The notes below the pieces were generated by a model that did not search any database, was not told the origin of the DNA, and worked only from the letters and a program-made list of their open reading frames with translations. Shown here in pieces: positions 21,541-33,699 of a stretch of 64,000 nucleotides of DNA. The first letter of the stretch is position 1. The number at the start of each line of letters is the position of its first letter. The stretch is taken from assembly GCF_003576645.1 (NCBI RefSeq), contig NC_044927.1, positions 16,905,060 through 16,969,059 of the forward strand, given 5' to 3'. Position numbers and translations under genes: made by a program. Origin of the DNA: Ipomoea triloba. Lineage: Eukaryota > Streptophyta > Magnoliopsida > Solanales > Convolvulaceae.

Positions 21541-24099
21541 ACAATCTAACATATTCATCACATATGATTAAATCCTAGCTAAAGGAAAGAGTAATTATAC
21601 TTATCTTGTGACTTCTATTGATTGCATTAAGGGTAAGCAAACAAACAAGTTAAAGAAAGGTGTCAATTGAAATTCAATATTGTTGGAAATTATACATACT
21701 GACATATGTTTTTCCGGATATGGACATACCCGGTTAGAAATATTTCATCACCTTCATTGACGACTCCTTGAGATTTACCTATGTGTATTTACTTCATAAT
21801 AAATTTGAATCATTAGATGTCTTTAAATTATTTAAAGTTGAAGTTGAAAACCAATGAAATAAGCAAATACAAATAGTTAGATTCGATAGGAATGGTGAAT
21901 ACTATGGTAGATACACTAAAAATGGACAAGCATATGGTCCATCTGTTAAGTTCCTTCAATGCATGGGATTGTTACCCAATATACGATGCCTAGTTCTCCA
22001 GACCAAAACAGTGTTGTTGAAAGAAGAAATCATACATTTTTTTAATGTGGTGCGGAGTATGCTAAGCAACTCTACGCTTTCAAAATCATTGTGAGCTGAA
22101 GCATTTAAAATGACCATGTATATATTAAATCATGTTCCAACCAAGGCTGTCCCTAAGACGCCTTTTGAGTTATTCAAAGGTTGGAAACTGAGTTTGCAAC
22201 ATATTCGTGTTTGGGGATGTCTGTCTAAGGTGAGAATATATAACCCACACGCAAAGAAACTTGACCCAAGAACTATTAGTGCCTTTTTTATTTGATATGC
22301 ACAATCTTCTAAAGGTTATATGTGTTTTATTGTCCATCTCATACTACTAGGATAATTGAATCAAGGAATGCTAGGTTTTTTTAAGATGACTCAATTAGTG
22401 GGAGAGATCGATTTAAGGACTTAGTTTCGTCATTCGATCATAATGGCTCTCAACCTTCTACGTCATCTAATAGGGTTTTACTTATACGCAATGTTCCTTC
22501 AGTTCCATCTACAGTTATACAACCTACTATTGAGATTCCATAAGTTGTTGACACTTAGCCTTTGGAAAAACTAGTTCGTGACTTACATCAATTTCCCAGA
22601 CCAGATGCTAAACCAATGATTGAACCAATTCAGGATTTACAACAAGTTCCTGAACCGATGAAGACTGAGCCAATTCAAGAACTGCCTCCAATTCCTGAAG
22701 AGGTAGTTGCCCCACAACCTTTGCAAGGTGACAGAGGTCTAACATTAAGATAGTCCACTCAAATTCGAAGATCAATAGTTCCTAGTTATTATGTTTTGTA
22801 TCTACAAGAATCTAGCATTGAAGTCGAAAATGATCCTAAAAACATTATCTCAAGTCGTGAATTGTGAGTAATTTGACTTATGCTTTGAAGCATGAATGAT
22901 GAAATGAAATCCATGAAGAGAAATGGGGTTTGAGATCTTGTAGAGTTGCCTAATGGGACCAATGCCATTTATTATAAATGGGTCTTTAAGACTAAAAGAA
23001 ACTCATTAGGAAACATTAAGAGATACAAGGCCTTACTTGTTGTAAAGGGATTTATTAAAAAAAAGAAGGAATCAATTACAAGGAGACTTTTTCTCCTATA
23101 TCAAAGAAAGATTTACTTCGAGTCATTCTGGCTTTAGATGCACATTTTAATCTTGTGTTGTAACAAATATACGTGAAAACTGATTTCCTTAATGGTGATC
23201 TAAAAGAGTAGGTTTATATGAAACAACTTGAAGGTTTCCTTTTTAGGAGTGGTGAGAATTTTGTATGTAAGCTTAAGAAATCCATATATATACAGTCTAA
23301 AACAAGCTTCCCGTTAATGGTATATCAAGGGGGTGCTTCGTAATGTGAAATAATTCCTTTCTAAGAACTTTGATATGAAGGATATGGATGATGTTTCTTA
23401 TGTTATTGGCATTAAGATTCATAAGGATAGGTCACTAGCTATATTGGGTCTATCACAAGAAACTTATATAAACAAAGTTTTAAAGAGATTTCATATGCAG
23501 AGTTGTTCACCAAATGTTGCCACTTGCCTCCATAGAAAAAGGAGAAAAATCCAATTTACATCAATGTCTAAATAATGATTTGGAGAAATAATTCATGAAG
23601 AACATACCTTTGCTGCAGCGGTTGGGTGTATGGGATATATTCAAGTATGTACAAGGCCAAACACATCTTTTACGGTTGGGATGCTAGGACGATACTTGTA
23701 GAATCCAAGTTTAGACCACTAGAGAGGTGTGAATAGGATTCTAAGGTATCTAAAAGGAACCAAAGGCTAGATGCTTAAAAGTTAAAGCAAACGAACATCT
23801 TAGATGTTGTCAGATATTTTAATGCGAACTTCGCTTATTGTGTTGATTCTAGAAAATCAACTTCAGGGTATGTCTTTATCATGGTTGGTGGGACTATCTT
23901 GGGGATAAGTATTAAACAGTCTTTAATAGCTACATCTACCATGGAATCCGAGTTTGTTTCTTGTTTCGAGGCTACTTCACAAGGTGTGTGGCTCGAGAAT
24001 TTCATCTCTAGGCTTAGAGTTATGGACTCTATATCTAAGCCATTGAAAGTCTACTATGTAAACTTAGTTGTAGTCTTCCTAGCTAAGAATAATGATTTT

Positions 24100-24822
24100 A
24101 CGGTTTGCTAGAATTCTTGCACTTGTTTGCTCACCTTCATGGTCTTAGTGAGTGGGAAGAATTCGTTCATGAATTCTTTGTGGAGTTGGGGCCATGACCA
24201 GAAGTGATGGTCATCTTGGCTATCAAGTCATCTTGATGCTTCCCCTATCACGGAGAATGGAAAGAGATTCAACCGGATCACTTCTTCGGACACGCCTTCT
24301 TGCTTATGCATCCCACATGCCTGGATGAATCTAGTGAAGTGGACATGTGGATCTTCGGAAGGCAAACCGCCAAACGGACTATTTTGCACCAAATTGAGCA
24401 CCGATGGGTGGATGTGGAAGTTTAGGTTTTCCAATGGCGGGACGTAGATGTAGTTATGCATGCTAAAATCTGGAGTCATATACTCTTCAATTAACCGTCC
24501 CATTTGCTCATTGGGGGGCATCAAATAACTCTTCTATCGGGATGGGATCCGAATGCCCTCCAATCTCCACTTGTGGCTTCTCTTCAATAGTTGGGTCAAG
24601 AGGGATTTGGGGTCGCCCTTGAGGTCTATCTTCGGGTGGGTGGTTATGTATGTGGGGTGGTATATGTGTAGGGATCCCTCGTCCATGGGATCCTCCCATA
24701 CTTGCGCTTGTGGAAGTCATCTCTTCTCTTGGGTGTGTATGTGTCATTTTCCTTCTTGTTGCTCGGTTGATTTCTAGGTTGAGAGGGAGTAGGCCTTGGT
24801 TGCCTCTTGCCGTCATGTGCAT
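24100..24822 (-). pseudogene. Gypsy gag N-terminal fragment, frameshifted
   Basis: An ATG at 24822 opens a Pro/His/Arg-rich stretch ending in IEELFDAP. A frameshift in a G6 run (near 24513-24518) then moves to a frame containing PPNEQMGRLIEEYM, HPSVLNLVQNSPFGG and LNLFPFSVIGEASR, the retrotransposon gag domain. It continues to about 24,105 (NEFFPLTKTMK), where the deletion junction lies. It is a non-functional structural-protein relic. Confidence 0.85.
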
Positions 24823-24997
24823 TCACCCTACAAGAGTTGAAAGAAAGCAAAGTTTCCTCCTCGAACTAGAAGTAGTTTTCAAGGGAGGTTAGTAGCAAAA
24901 AAAAAAAAACAAAAAACAAAAAAAAAACAAGTGATATGGAATCAAATAATGCAAATATTCCAAAAATCGAAATCAAATCAACAATAACCGATTGTCT

Positions 24998-25015
24998 TCC
25001 CCGACAACGGCGCCA
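24998..25015 (-). promoter_or_regulatory. PBS of the gypsy relic (TGGCGCCGTTGTCGGGGA)
   Basis: This 18-nt primer site, two bases from the LTR end, is the type used by many plant Athila/Tat gypsy elements and is usually assigned to tRNA-Asp. An A-rich tract (24897-24930) lies just downstream in element sense. Confidence 0.9.
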
Positions 25016-25017
25016 TT

Positions 25018-26406
25018 TGATTTTATGCTTTTCGGTGTGGGTGTTTTGGTATCAAATATTGTTGGGGCTAACCCCGGGTTGTGTTGGTCTTAAGGAAAGA
25101 CAAATTGGAGATGTGGACAAGCTTTCAATTAAGGGAATAGGTTGCATAATTCTCACACGCCATGTCACAAAAGAATCAAAGAATGTTGAATGAATGTTGT
25201 AGTAAACAACTGCAAAGAATATTGTTTGAAATCAAATATAAAAAGCTAGGAAATGAATTGCTAGTGAGACATGATGCATCATAGTGTACTTATGGTTTAG
25301 GTAGATTGCATTGCAAGGATGGTTATTCTTGGGAGGTTTTGCCAATGTCGTTCTCTTATAGGTCTACTAGGCTTGCCTTAGTTTGGAGTACGTTTTAGGT
25401 AACCAAAGAGCTAAAGGACATTTTCACAAACACATAGCCTACACCACCTCTCCTACTCATACCTTTCGGTCTAGAAATAAGAATTCATTGTTGATTAGAG
25501 CTACATCAACCATTCAACCCTATCAATTTCTTGCTTAACATTGATGCCTTTGAACATTCTAAGAGATGGTCACCCTCAAAGAAGCATACAATTCACCAAC
25601 AAATGACGAGAACAATTCATCCATTCAGTGCAATTCAATCTCCCAATTGAGAATTAAAGCTACACTAGCATCATGTCTTACTCACAATACAAATTCTATA
25701 AAAGGAATTACTTACTCATGCTTGAAACTGAAAACAAGACTAACCTAATTTCTACAATTGAGAAAAGCAATTGAAAGTAAATTGAAATGTAAATCAAACT
25801 AAAGATTAGAGATTACCTAAGAAGTTGCAATCAAAATCCTAAAACACAATTGACTTCAAATGTTGATCTTCAATTACAAGATTGATCTAAGAGCAAAGTG
25901 TCTTCTTCTACAATTTCTCTTTCTACAATCTAAAAATCACTTTCTAAAATAAAGCTAACCTCCTAAAAATATTTAATCTAGGCCTTTAAATAGCTTCCCT
26001 CCACTTGCACATTTTAATTCTCGCGCCCAGAAACTTCCACGAGTGTGGATCGCTCATGGACCGGCCACTTATCCACCAACGCCACCTTCCAGCTCATGGC
26101 TTATTGGCATGGAACTTTCTCTTCCATTCCCACGAGTTGTCCACGCTCGTGGGCTCCTTGTGGATCCTTCCATTCAACTTCATCTCTTGGTTACTTGTTC
26201 CCTTGTAAAGTCCATATGTTTTTCTCCTCAAGCTCCAAAACCTTCAAAACCTTCAAAACATTTCAAAGTGCACCAATTGATAGAGCTTTGCAAAGATTAG
26301 CACATTAGAGCATTTTGCACCATAAATTAACCACAAAAAGGATACCAAAGAACACAATTTCACCCCGTTATTAGACCCTCAACCTAGGTATCTTTGGCAC
26401 CTATCA
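25018..26406 (-). repeat. 5' LTR of the gypsy relic, 1,389 bp
   Basis: TGATTTTATG ... CACCTATCA on the plus strand. A TATA-like TTTAAATA lies at 25985-25992. Upstream of it in LTR sense are CCCACGAG (26129-26136) and CTCGTGGG (26146-26153), a spaced palindrome, with related CACGAGTG and CGCTCATGG words at 26038-26060. Confidence 0.82.
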
Positions 26407-26895
26407 AACAACAAAAGTGCGTGGGAGTCGAAGTAAGCACATGGACATCAAATTCTTAGCCATTAAGGGGCTTGTTAAAGACAAAATTGTGATCATTGAG
26501 CATATTAGTATTTAGTTGATGTTAACAGATCCCTTGACTAAAGGCATGCTTCCATTTAAATTCAAGGATTTAGTTTTAAAAAATGAGACTTTGACCTACT
26601 TTGTAATTTGTATATACATTCAGTTTTAATGAAATTCTTTTTCATTCAGACATTTTTCTCACTTAAATGTGTACACTTTATTTTGCTTTATATCACTGAG
26701 AAAATGTACTTCAGTTGGACTTGAAAAGAATATAAGGTTTGTTAATTTCATTAAGCAGTGTTTCCTAGTTAAGTGCTCAAGTGCAGTTTGCATTTGATCA
26801 TAATGGATACTACTCATATTAAAGAGAGCATATCACTACGGTTGGTGTTTTTTCTGTTCTTGAATTGGGTATTGGGTTTGCACCAAGTGGGAGAA

Positions 26896-27240
26896 TGTAA
26901 TGTTTTCCTTTATTATTAAAACATTAGGATTATAAGTTATGATAATATTAAAGTGTTTGTTCTTTGGTGCAATAGCTAGACTTCAATTAATATAAGGAGT
27001 CTAGTTAGGGTTCAAGATACCTAATGGCATGCAAGTACCGCATTGATAACATGCAATTATTTAAGGTTCCCAATCTTCTCACTACTTACATTAATTTTTC
27101 ATACATCATCTAGATAGAGTTGAGAATAATTGAGAGAAAAGCACAAGATACTCACTTTGGTTCTACCAAAGCAGTCCACGATTTCTCAACCTTAATTTAT
27201 TAACTGGAAGCTATGGCTAAAGGTTAGTACATATATTACA
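26896..27240 (+). repeat. 3' LTR of the second copia relic
   Basis: The LTR starts TGTAATGTTTTCC right after the PPT. The region up to about 27240 has the features of a short copia LTR. The far boundary is estimated, since no sister LTR is visible. Confidence 0.5.
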
Positions 27241-27249
27241 ATAATTGAT

Positions 27250-28547
27250 TGTCACGTAATTATGCTTCTACGTGACATAGTTATCTTACATGAGTGGCTT
27301 CCAAGTTAATCAAAGGTCTTCAATTTGAGTCGTGAAAATACAACTAACTTAAAACTGATAAGGAATGCAACTAACTTAAAACTTATAAAAAAAAAAGTAT
27401 TTTGTCACCCAATGAGACTAAATATGAAGAGGACCACAAAAAACTTAACTTTCATGACAAATTGATTAAGAAAACATATAAATTTTACGTAATACGTACT
27501 ATCCAAAAATAGTAGCAGCGAGTAGTGCGCTGCATCCCTAATTCCCTATCCTAACAGCTAGGCGTTGTATTGTTATGTAGTTAATGATTATGAATGGGCT
27601 TTGCATGTTTCTCGTGCACGTGTTAGGGGCAAGGTAAAGTCTAACATTTTTTTTTCTTCTTCTTCTAATCTAAGAATATATGGAGAAAAAGGTACTAAGC
27701 TTTGTTTTGTTAGGGTTTAATTTGTACTTTGTATCTTACCAAGAATAAAAAATAGGGATATGGATTATACCTTGTTATTAAATTAATGTAAAAGTATTAC
27801 ATTTTACAATTTACTTTCAACAATTTTTAGGACAGAAGTGGTGGGCTGCCTTAAGTTTAGGGTTAATTAATTAATTTATGTGCTTGCTAACCTTAATCAA
27901 TCAATGGATGTAATAACAAAATGTTAAATTTGGTGTTCAAATTTATATACGAGTAAAAAGTAAAATTGTGGAAATTAATTAATTCATGTGCTCTATAATC
28001 TTAATCAATCAATCAATGCCATAACACAATATAGGATTAAGAAATATTACTATTACTTTATTGTATACTCCTTTAAAACTATGATCCAGTTTAAATCTCA
28101 TTAGAAAGTAATGGACTCACACATATGAGAAAATATGTTAAGTATCTAAAGGTACACTTATCATTTTTTGAGTGTGGTCCATGCGGACGAGGGACAAAGA
28201 TGGAGAATTATAAATTGATATGCTATAAATTAAAAAATTTTGATTATATTAGCCCTAAGATGGGTGATCGAATGGATAGAACATGATTATTATCACAAGT
28301 TTGATTCTTATCAACAATCTTTCAGTCGAATCCGTCGAACAGAATCTTCTTATTATTGAAATTTACCTTACCTCAATTTGTAAGTTATTATATACATAAA
28401 TACAAACTCAGATAATGATTACAAATTTCCTAGTCATCCAAAATGCTTGATTAGCCAATATATAGCATGATGTGAGGGCATATATATGGTTTCTTATAAA
28501 ACTCACCCTGACAGTCTCTATCGTCAGTAGATGACTTTATCCTCGAT
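27250..28547. other. AT-rich intergenic DNA, nothing recognised
   Basis: No open frame with family resemblance, no clear inverted or tandem repeats. Confidence 0.5.
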
Positions 28548-28556
28548 CAGAAGATT

Positions 28557-29002
28557 GGGTCACACTTGTGTGAGACCGTCTCACGGATCCTTATTCGTGA
28601 GACGGGTCGGGTCGGATCAAAGCATCATGCAAATGTCATACTTATATGTGCAAATCTCACACTTATATGCTCAAATATAACACTAATCAAAAATACAATT
28701 TTTGTTACTTATAAGAGAAAAAGTAATACATTTTTCATAATAAATAATGTTGACAAGTACCTCTCACTTATAAGGGCAAATATAATACTTTTGAGGAAAA
28801 ATGTAATACTTTTAAATCGAAATGTAAAAGTATTGTATTTTCTCTTAAAAGTATTACATTTACCCTAATAAGTAACAAAAATTTTATTCCTGATTAGTAT
28901 TACATTTGAGCATATAAGTATGACATCTGTGCATATAAGTGTTACATTTGCATCTTGACCCGACCCGTCTCATGGTGATACGATCTCACACAAGTTTTTG
29001 CC
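28557..29002. mobile_element. MULE-type palindromic MITE (446 bp), TSD CAGAAGATT
   Basis: The ends are GGGTCACACTTGTGTGAG and (inverted) GGCAAAAACTTGTGTGAG, and most of the element is an inverted repeat. A perfect 9-bp TSD lies at 28548-28556 and 29003-29011, which is the Mutator signature. Relatives are at 45470, 47729 and 59305. Confidence 0.88.
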
Positions 29003-29011
29003 CAGAAGATT

Positions 29012-29449
29012 ATGTCCAAGTGTACGTAAATATACGCAATAGATATTGAACAGACAAGTAGAAGGCCAGTGGTGGCAATGAATTGTCATGATGCATGTAT
29101 GGACCATCTTGTGGGTCTGATCCTCTCATCCATTCCCCGCCCTTTAATTCGTCAACTTTATTACTTGCTGCTATTTCGTCACTATATATATCATATACAT
29201 ATATGTGCATGCATAATGAGAGTCATGACCATCTTAGCTCACCTTTCACATATATATACAATTATACATCATATACTACGACTTATTTACTTGCCATTAT
29301 ATTGGATACTGTCACCCCTTTGTTTTCTCTAGTCTTTAGAAAATAAGGGCGAGTGAGATTGTGGCACAACCCTGGCCTACAAAAGAAATTTTACCTTTTG
29401 AAGTACCACATGATTAGGAGTATTAAGGTGGACCGAAACTCGCGAGTCA
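29012..29449. other. Intergenic, nothing recognised
   Basis: Short open frames only; no repeat structure seen. Confidence 0.4.
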
Positions 29450-29679
29450 TGTTAGAAAAAATCATACATGCACAGCGGAAGCATCAATTGCTTTTTTCTA
29501 GATCAGATTCTACGTTTAAAGAAGTAGTTAGAATATTTTACCATTGAACCGTGCTTTGATAAATGCAAATAAATCTAAAACCATCCAATTGTACGGCCTC
29601 TAGTCCGTCTACCGGCGGGGCACGCGAGAACTCTCAGAGATTTTACCTGAAAATTATTTTATGATTAATCTCTCTTTTT

Positions 29680-30659
29680 GGCTATGTTTGGCAAACCTAG
29701 CTGAAAAGGTAGCTGAAAGCTGAAAAGTAGCTGAAAACTGAAAAGCTATAAGCTCGAAGCTGAAATCTAAAGAGCTGTGAATCTAGTTGTTATGCTTAAA
29801 AGTGTTCGGTAAAATTAGCTTTTTGATAAGTTGATAAATATAAAAAGACAAAAAAATGATATCTTCATAAACTTTAAAGAGTTTTAAGTTTAAATAGGTT
29901 TGTTTACATATTAAAATATAAAATAATGAAACCAATCTTTTTGTTTTTTTGAAAACAAACCAATCTATTTAAATAAAATATAAAGTAATAACATATATTT
30001 GAAAATATATAGGCCCTGTTTGGTAAATAATCAGCCTATCAACCAATTTTGGCTTATTTGACCACTGTTAATTATTTGGTTAATAAGCTTTTTGCAATTT
30101 CAAAATGCTAAAATTCAAAAGACTACTCAAAGCAGCATTTTCAATTATCTTTTTGAGAAAAGAAATTATACCAAACAGCTATCAGCTAACAGCTAATTTA
30201 TCAAACAACTTTCTACAATCAGCTAATATTATCAACAAATCATACCTTCTAACCCAAACAGCCAACCAAATCAGCCAACAACCATTTACCAAACAGGGCC
30301 ATAGAGTAAAACAAAATATTTATAGTTCATAAACTTACTTCATACAAAAATTAATTTAATGTTCAAACACACAAATGTCAAATTGAAATTACAACCAAAC
30401 ATATTGAAGAAAAAATGTCAAAATGATTTTAATTGGGAGGGTAAAGGATGCCATATATTTAAAATAATAAGGATAAAGATAGAAAAAAGTTAAAAAGCTA
30501 CTAGTTTATTTTTGAAAAGCTAACTAAAGTAGTTTATCAAAATAAACTCTTATTTTAAGCTACTAGCTTATTTTGAGAACATTACCAAATAGAGCTTATA
30601 GCTTATTAGTAGCTTAAAATAAGCTATAAGCTCCTAAATAAGCTCTGCCAAATAGAGCC
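29680..30659. mobile_element. Tourist-like element with TIR GGCTATGTTTGGCA, carrying a nested MITE
   Basis: The left end GGCTATGTTTGGCA and the right end (inverted) GGCTCTATTTGGCA match those of the two elements at 34357-35706, in opposite orientation. The flanking TTT on both sides is a 3-bp TSD. Without the nested insertion it is about 690 bp, like its relatives. Internally it is rich in AGCTGAAA/AAGCTATAAGC motifs that form inverted repeats. Confidence 0.78.
30012..30300. mobile_element. Tourist/Harbinger-like MITE (289 bp), TIR GGCCCTGTTTGGTAAA, TSD ATA
   Basis: Perfect 16-bp terminal inverted repeats are flanked by ATA (30009-30011, 30301-30303). The two relatives of the host element (near 34690 and 35400) give the empty site, which confirms the 3-bp duplication. 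Confidence 0.87.
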
Positions 30660-31149
30660 TTTCACTTCTTTTATATATAGCCTGGTTTGGGTCCAAATGT
30701 GCTAGCCTTTAAAAGTATAAAGCTACCCAATTAATTCATTAATCAACTATTAATGTATTAATTCAATATTGATAACTCTTTATCAATTTCCTTTAAAGTT
30801 CTCAGCATTAACACGAACCATTAAGGTATTTTTAGCTTCATAGTCAAACTAGCAACGAGTAATATTTAATAACTCATTATTAAATAACTCATAAGTCATA
30901 AGTGACACCTAGCAGTATGTCATGACTACCTAGTTGACAATGAAATATAGTTATATATATTATAATGAACCTTTCCGTTACAAATATCATGCAACATCCT
31001 TTCCACACAACACTTGTTCCAAACCAGGTAAAGGTCATGGTCAAACCCATAAACCTGGTCAATATGCCTATTCAATATTCTTAACCTAAAGTCCAATTTC
31101 ATTATACTCTGGCAAATACTGAATAGGCCACCAAGTACACTTATAGTCC

Positions 31150-31427
31150 GAGTTAATACCTCCAATGGTCCTCCGAGTATTAGCGATTTACCAGCTGTGG
31201 TCCCTCGACTTTTAAATGACCTCCAATGGTCCTCCAAGTTTTAAAAAATAACCACATGTGGTTCTAATTCTTAAAATAACCCGAATTTAAAATGACCACG
31301 AGACGTCCTAAAAGCACCATAGGTGGTTATTTTTAAAATTTGGAGGACCATTGGAGGTCATTTAAGAGTCGATGGACCACAGCAGGTAAATCGCTAATAC
31401 TCGGAGGACCATTGGAGGTATTAACTC
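31150..31427. mobile_element. MULE MITE (278 bp), TIR GAGTTAATACC, TSD CTTATAGTCC
   Basis: The long inverted repeats start GAGTTAATACCTCCAATGG. A perfect 10-bp TSD lies at 31140-31149 and 31428-31437. It belongs to the same end-sequence family as 32839, 43012 and 61763. Confidence 0.9.
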
Positions 31428-31948
31428 CTTATAGTCCCATAAGGAACAAAAAATGCATACTGGCAAAAACTATTCCACCATATGTATAGTATGAGACAAC
31501 CATGTCGTCTCAAGTCAAAGGATTATTATATTGCATACTTGTAACATACAAGATACCGATGACACATAGGTAAATACCATGCAGTACGTTGTAATCAGTC
31601 ATTGTTCAATGATGACTTGTTCTTTAACAGTACGGTCATCCACATGTCCACTCTTTGTATCTCATACAGAATGGCATGAGATTTACCATAAGAAGGACAA
31701 TGTACTAGTCTTATCGGAATTCTAATGCCCAATTAGAATTCCTATGACTATTAACATTTTTACAATACTTCATTTATTAATTCTTCGTCACTCATATTAT
31801 TAACTCTTTAAGAATGAAAAATTAAGAAGATTGTACGGAATAATATCAATATAAAATAAAAAAGCATTTATTTATTATATTTATTTAATAAGAAATTAAG
31901 GCCCAAAACAATAAATGTTGACTCCTAGAGCATAAATGTCTAACCCTG

Positions 31949-32268
31949 CAATGGGGTGGGTTAGATCCTAGAAATTTTCGTTCGTGAGATGCGGCCTTGC
32001 GGGCTTCTCAAAATATATATAAACATTAAAAACATAAAAAATTGCAATATTTTAATTTATAAATACGGAAGAATGTAATATTATTTAAGTTAAACTATTA
32101 GAATAATATTATAATAATTTTTTTTAAAATTTAGAAGTTGGCGCGGGGTCTAGCGAGCCCGAGGGTTGCATAATCCTAGCACGCAAGGTTCACGTGCCGG
32201 CCCACAAAGGCCCATGAATAAAGAAAAGCTCTCGGTGGGGTAGGCGGACCCGCACTAACACCCCTACA
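31949..32268. mobile_element. Possible hAT-like remnant, GC-rich
   Basis: The right end reads, inverted, TAGGGGTGTTAGTGCGGG, a hAT-like terminus. The left side has CAATGGGGTGGG. The TSD is not clear. It is GC-rich (GGCGCGGGGTCTAGCGAGCC) in an AT-rich setting. Confidence 0.35.
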
Positions 32269-32292
32269 CATGATATATAGTTTGTGGCCAAT

Positions 32293-32660
32293 TTATATTG
32301 TGGACCAGGGTCCACAGTGCATTGTAGACCCTGGTCCAATATACAGAATTTGACTTGATAAAGTACAGGATTCATTTTCATAATGCACATACTTATATAG
32401 TTGAGGACACATACACACTTAACATAATACGCATACACATAAACACCATATTCTAAACTAAGTATATACAGAGCATGTTTATTATGTTATGAATTTATGT
32501 GTCTTCATCTATATAATTCCGTACATTATAAATTTCAATTACATAATGTGTTTGTGTATTATGTTAAGTGTTTATGTGTCCTCAACTATATAATTCTGTG
32601 AATTATCAACATGAATTCTATACCTTATGAAATCAAATTCTGGACCCTGGTCCACGCTAT
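32293..32660. mobile_element. Fold-back element with GTGGACCAGGGTCCA ends
   Basis: The ends TATATTGTGGACCAGGGTCC and (inverted) TATAGCGTGGACCAGGGTCC pair. The interior contains inverted AT-rich repeats (TTATGTTAAGTG). It is related to 41518-42068 and 42230-42720. Confidence 0.65.
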
Positions 32661-32838
32661 AACGATTGATAGTTTGTGTTAAGACAGAAAATTTCATACG
32701 AATTAACTTTTGGTTTCTTACCATTAGAAATTTTGATATTTTTAACTGCTAAGAAAGGTAAGAAAAATTTTCAGTCAAGAATAGTGTTTCTAATCACTTT
32801 GAGTAACCCAAAAATTACGTACTTCTCATTTTTTAAAA

Positions 32839-33238
32839 GAGTTAATTTCATTTTTTGTCCTAAATTTATAGGTGGTAATTTATATTTTAGTCATTTTTTT
32901 ATTAAAAGATTCACATTTGATCCAAGTATTACTGTAGCATTATTATTTTTGGTCCTCTGTCAACAAAATCATTGAAATTATGTTAAATACAATGGGATTT
33001 TGTTTTTTTTTTAATAAAGTGTGTTGATCCGCTATATTTTTCTTTTTAATTTTTTTTAAAAAAATCTCTATTTTAAGATCGAAATGCCGTTGTATTTATT
33101 GAAATTTAAATAATTTTGTTGATAAAGAACCAAAAATGGTCATGCCACAATAATACTAGGACCAAAAAGGAATGTTTTGAAAAAAAGGACTAAAAATGAA
33201 ATAACACATATAAATTTAGGACAAAAATGAAATTAACT
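32839..33238. mobile_element. MULE MITE (400 bp), TIR GAGTTAATTTC, 10-bp TSD
   Basis: The inverted ends are GAGTTAATTTCATTTTTTGT. The TSD TTTTTTAAAA is perfect at 32829-32838 and 33239-33248. Confidence 0.87.
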
Positions 33239-33248
33239 CTTTTTTAAA

Positions 33249-33695
33249 ATTATATATTAGTCTAAGAGTGACTAGTAATATAATACCATTATAAATAAAT
33301 GTTACTGAAAAACTTGGTCAATTACTCATTGAGCATGTTCTGCCAATGTGTAACCACCCAAGAAAAACTGTAGTTGCGTGGAAAATGTTACGGCAATCGG
33401 AATGCAAAATCAAGTTGGGTTTTGCCGTCCAAAAATTCATACTATTAAAGTGGACGGAAATTCGAGTTTTGAATTCATCAAGGTTAAGTTACAAAGTTTT
33501 CTGATTCCCAATGGAGTTCGCTGAAAATACTAATACTTTTGGTGAGTGGTGAAAAAGTTAAAAAGAATTCTTAATTTTTTTATATTTTTTTTTGTGACGA
33601 GAAAAATTCAAAACTACTATCCAAGAATATACATAGGGTACACTAAGGAGACCATATAAAATAAACTCGACTAAGGGAACAAACTTTCAAGTATT
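33249..33695. other. Intergenic, nothing recognised
   Basis: AT-rich. One segment near 33330-33500 has moderate GC but no frame or repeat that I can place. Confidence 0.4.
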
Positions 33696-33699
33696 AGAA

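Larger units (their letters stand above)
24093..26406 (-). mobile_element. Gypsy element reduced to 5' LTR, leader and part of gag
   Basis: The element begins TGATTTTA at 24093, identical to the first eight bases of the LTR at 25018, then jumps directly into gag sequence. The right end is CCTATCA at 26406. Flanking pentamers AATAA (24088-24092) and AACAA (26407-26411) are a decayed TSD. The 3' LTR (except 8 bp), pol and the gag C-terminus have therefore been deleted. The PBS type, gag and leader indicate a Tat/Athila-like gypsy element. Confidence 0.82.
21540..26895 (+). pseudogene. Second decayed copia polyprotein, split by a gypsy insertion
   Basis: Integrase remnants lie at about 21,720-22,290 (YFITFIDDS, GEYYGRY, ILNHVPTKAVPKTPFEL, HIRVWGC). 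A linker follows, then RT pieces at 22,946-23,137 (KWVFKTKRNSLGNIKRYKA) and 23,375-23,575 (VSYVIGIKIH), and RNase H pieces at 23,800-24,090 (SLIATSTMESEFV). It breaks at 24092 and resumes at 26407 with the RNase H tail, ending near 26,580. Many stops and frameshifts are present. A PPT, CAAGTGGGAGAATG, lies at 26883-26896, and the LTR follows. Confidence 0.85.
29450..31910 (-). mobile_element. Probable copia LTR/leader relic, interrupted by MITEs
   Basis: The sequence starts TGTTAGAAAAAATC followed by CAGCGGAAGC, the same layout as the copia LTR ends at 15122 and 52570. A minus-strand TATA (GGCTATATATAAAAG, about 30666-30682) fits U3. No coding sequence was found. Its extent to the right is uncertain. 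Three MITEs (29680, 30012, 31150) are inserted in it. Confidence 0.4.

Noticed and set aside
26005..26308. Three overlapping plus-strand frames
   Set aside because: They lie in the LTR of the gypsy relic and have no family resemblance.
28566..28868. 100-codon frame with repeated ILICAN/LTLICSN-like text
   Set aside because: It lies wholly inside the palindromic MULE MITE; a similar frame occurs in the copy at 47892-48179.
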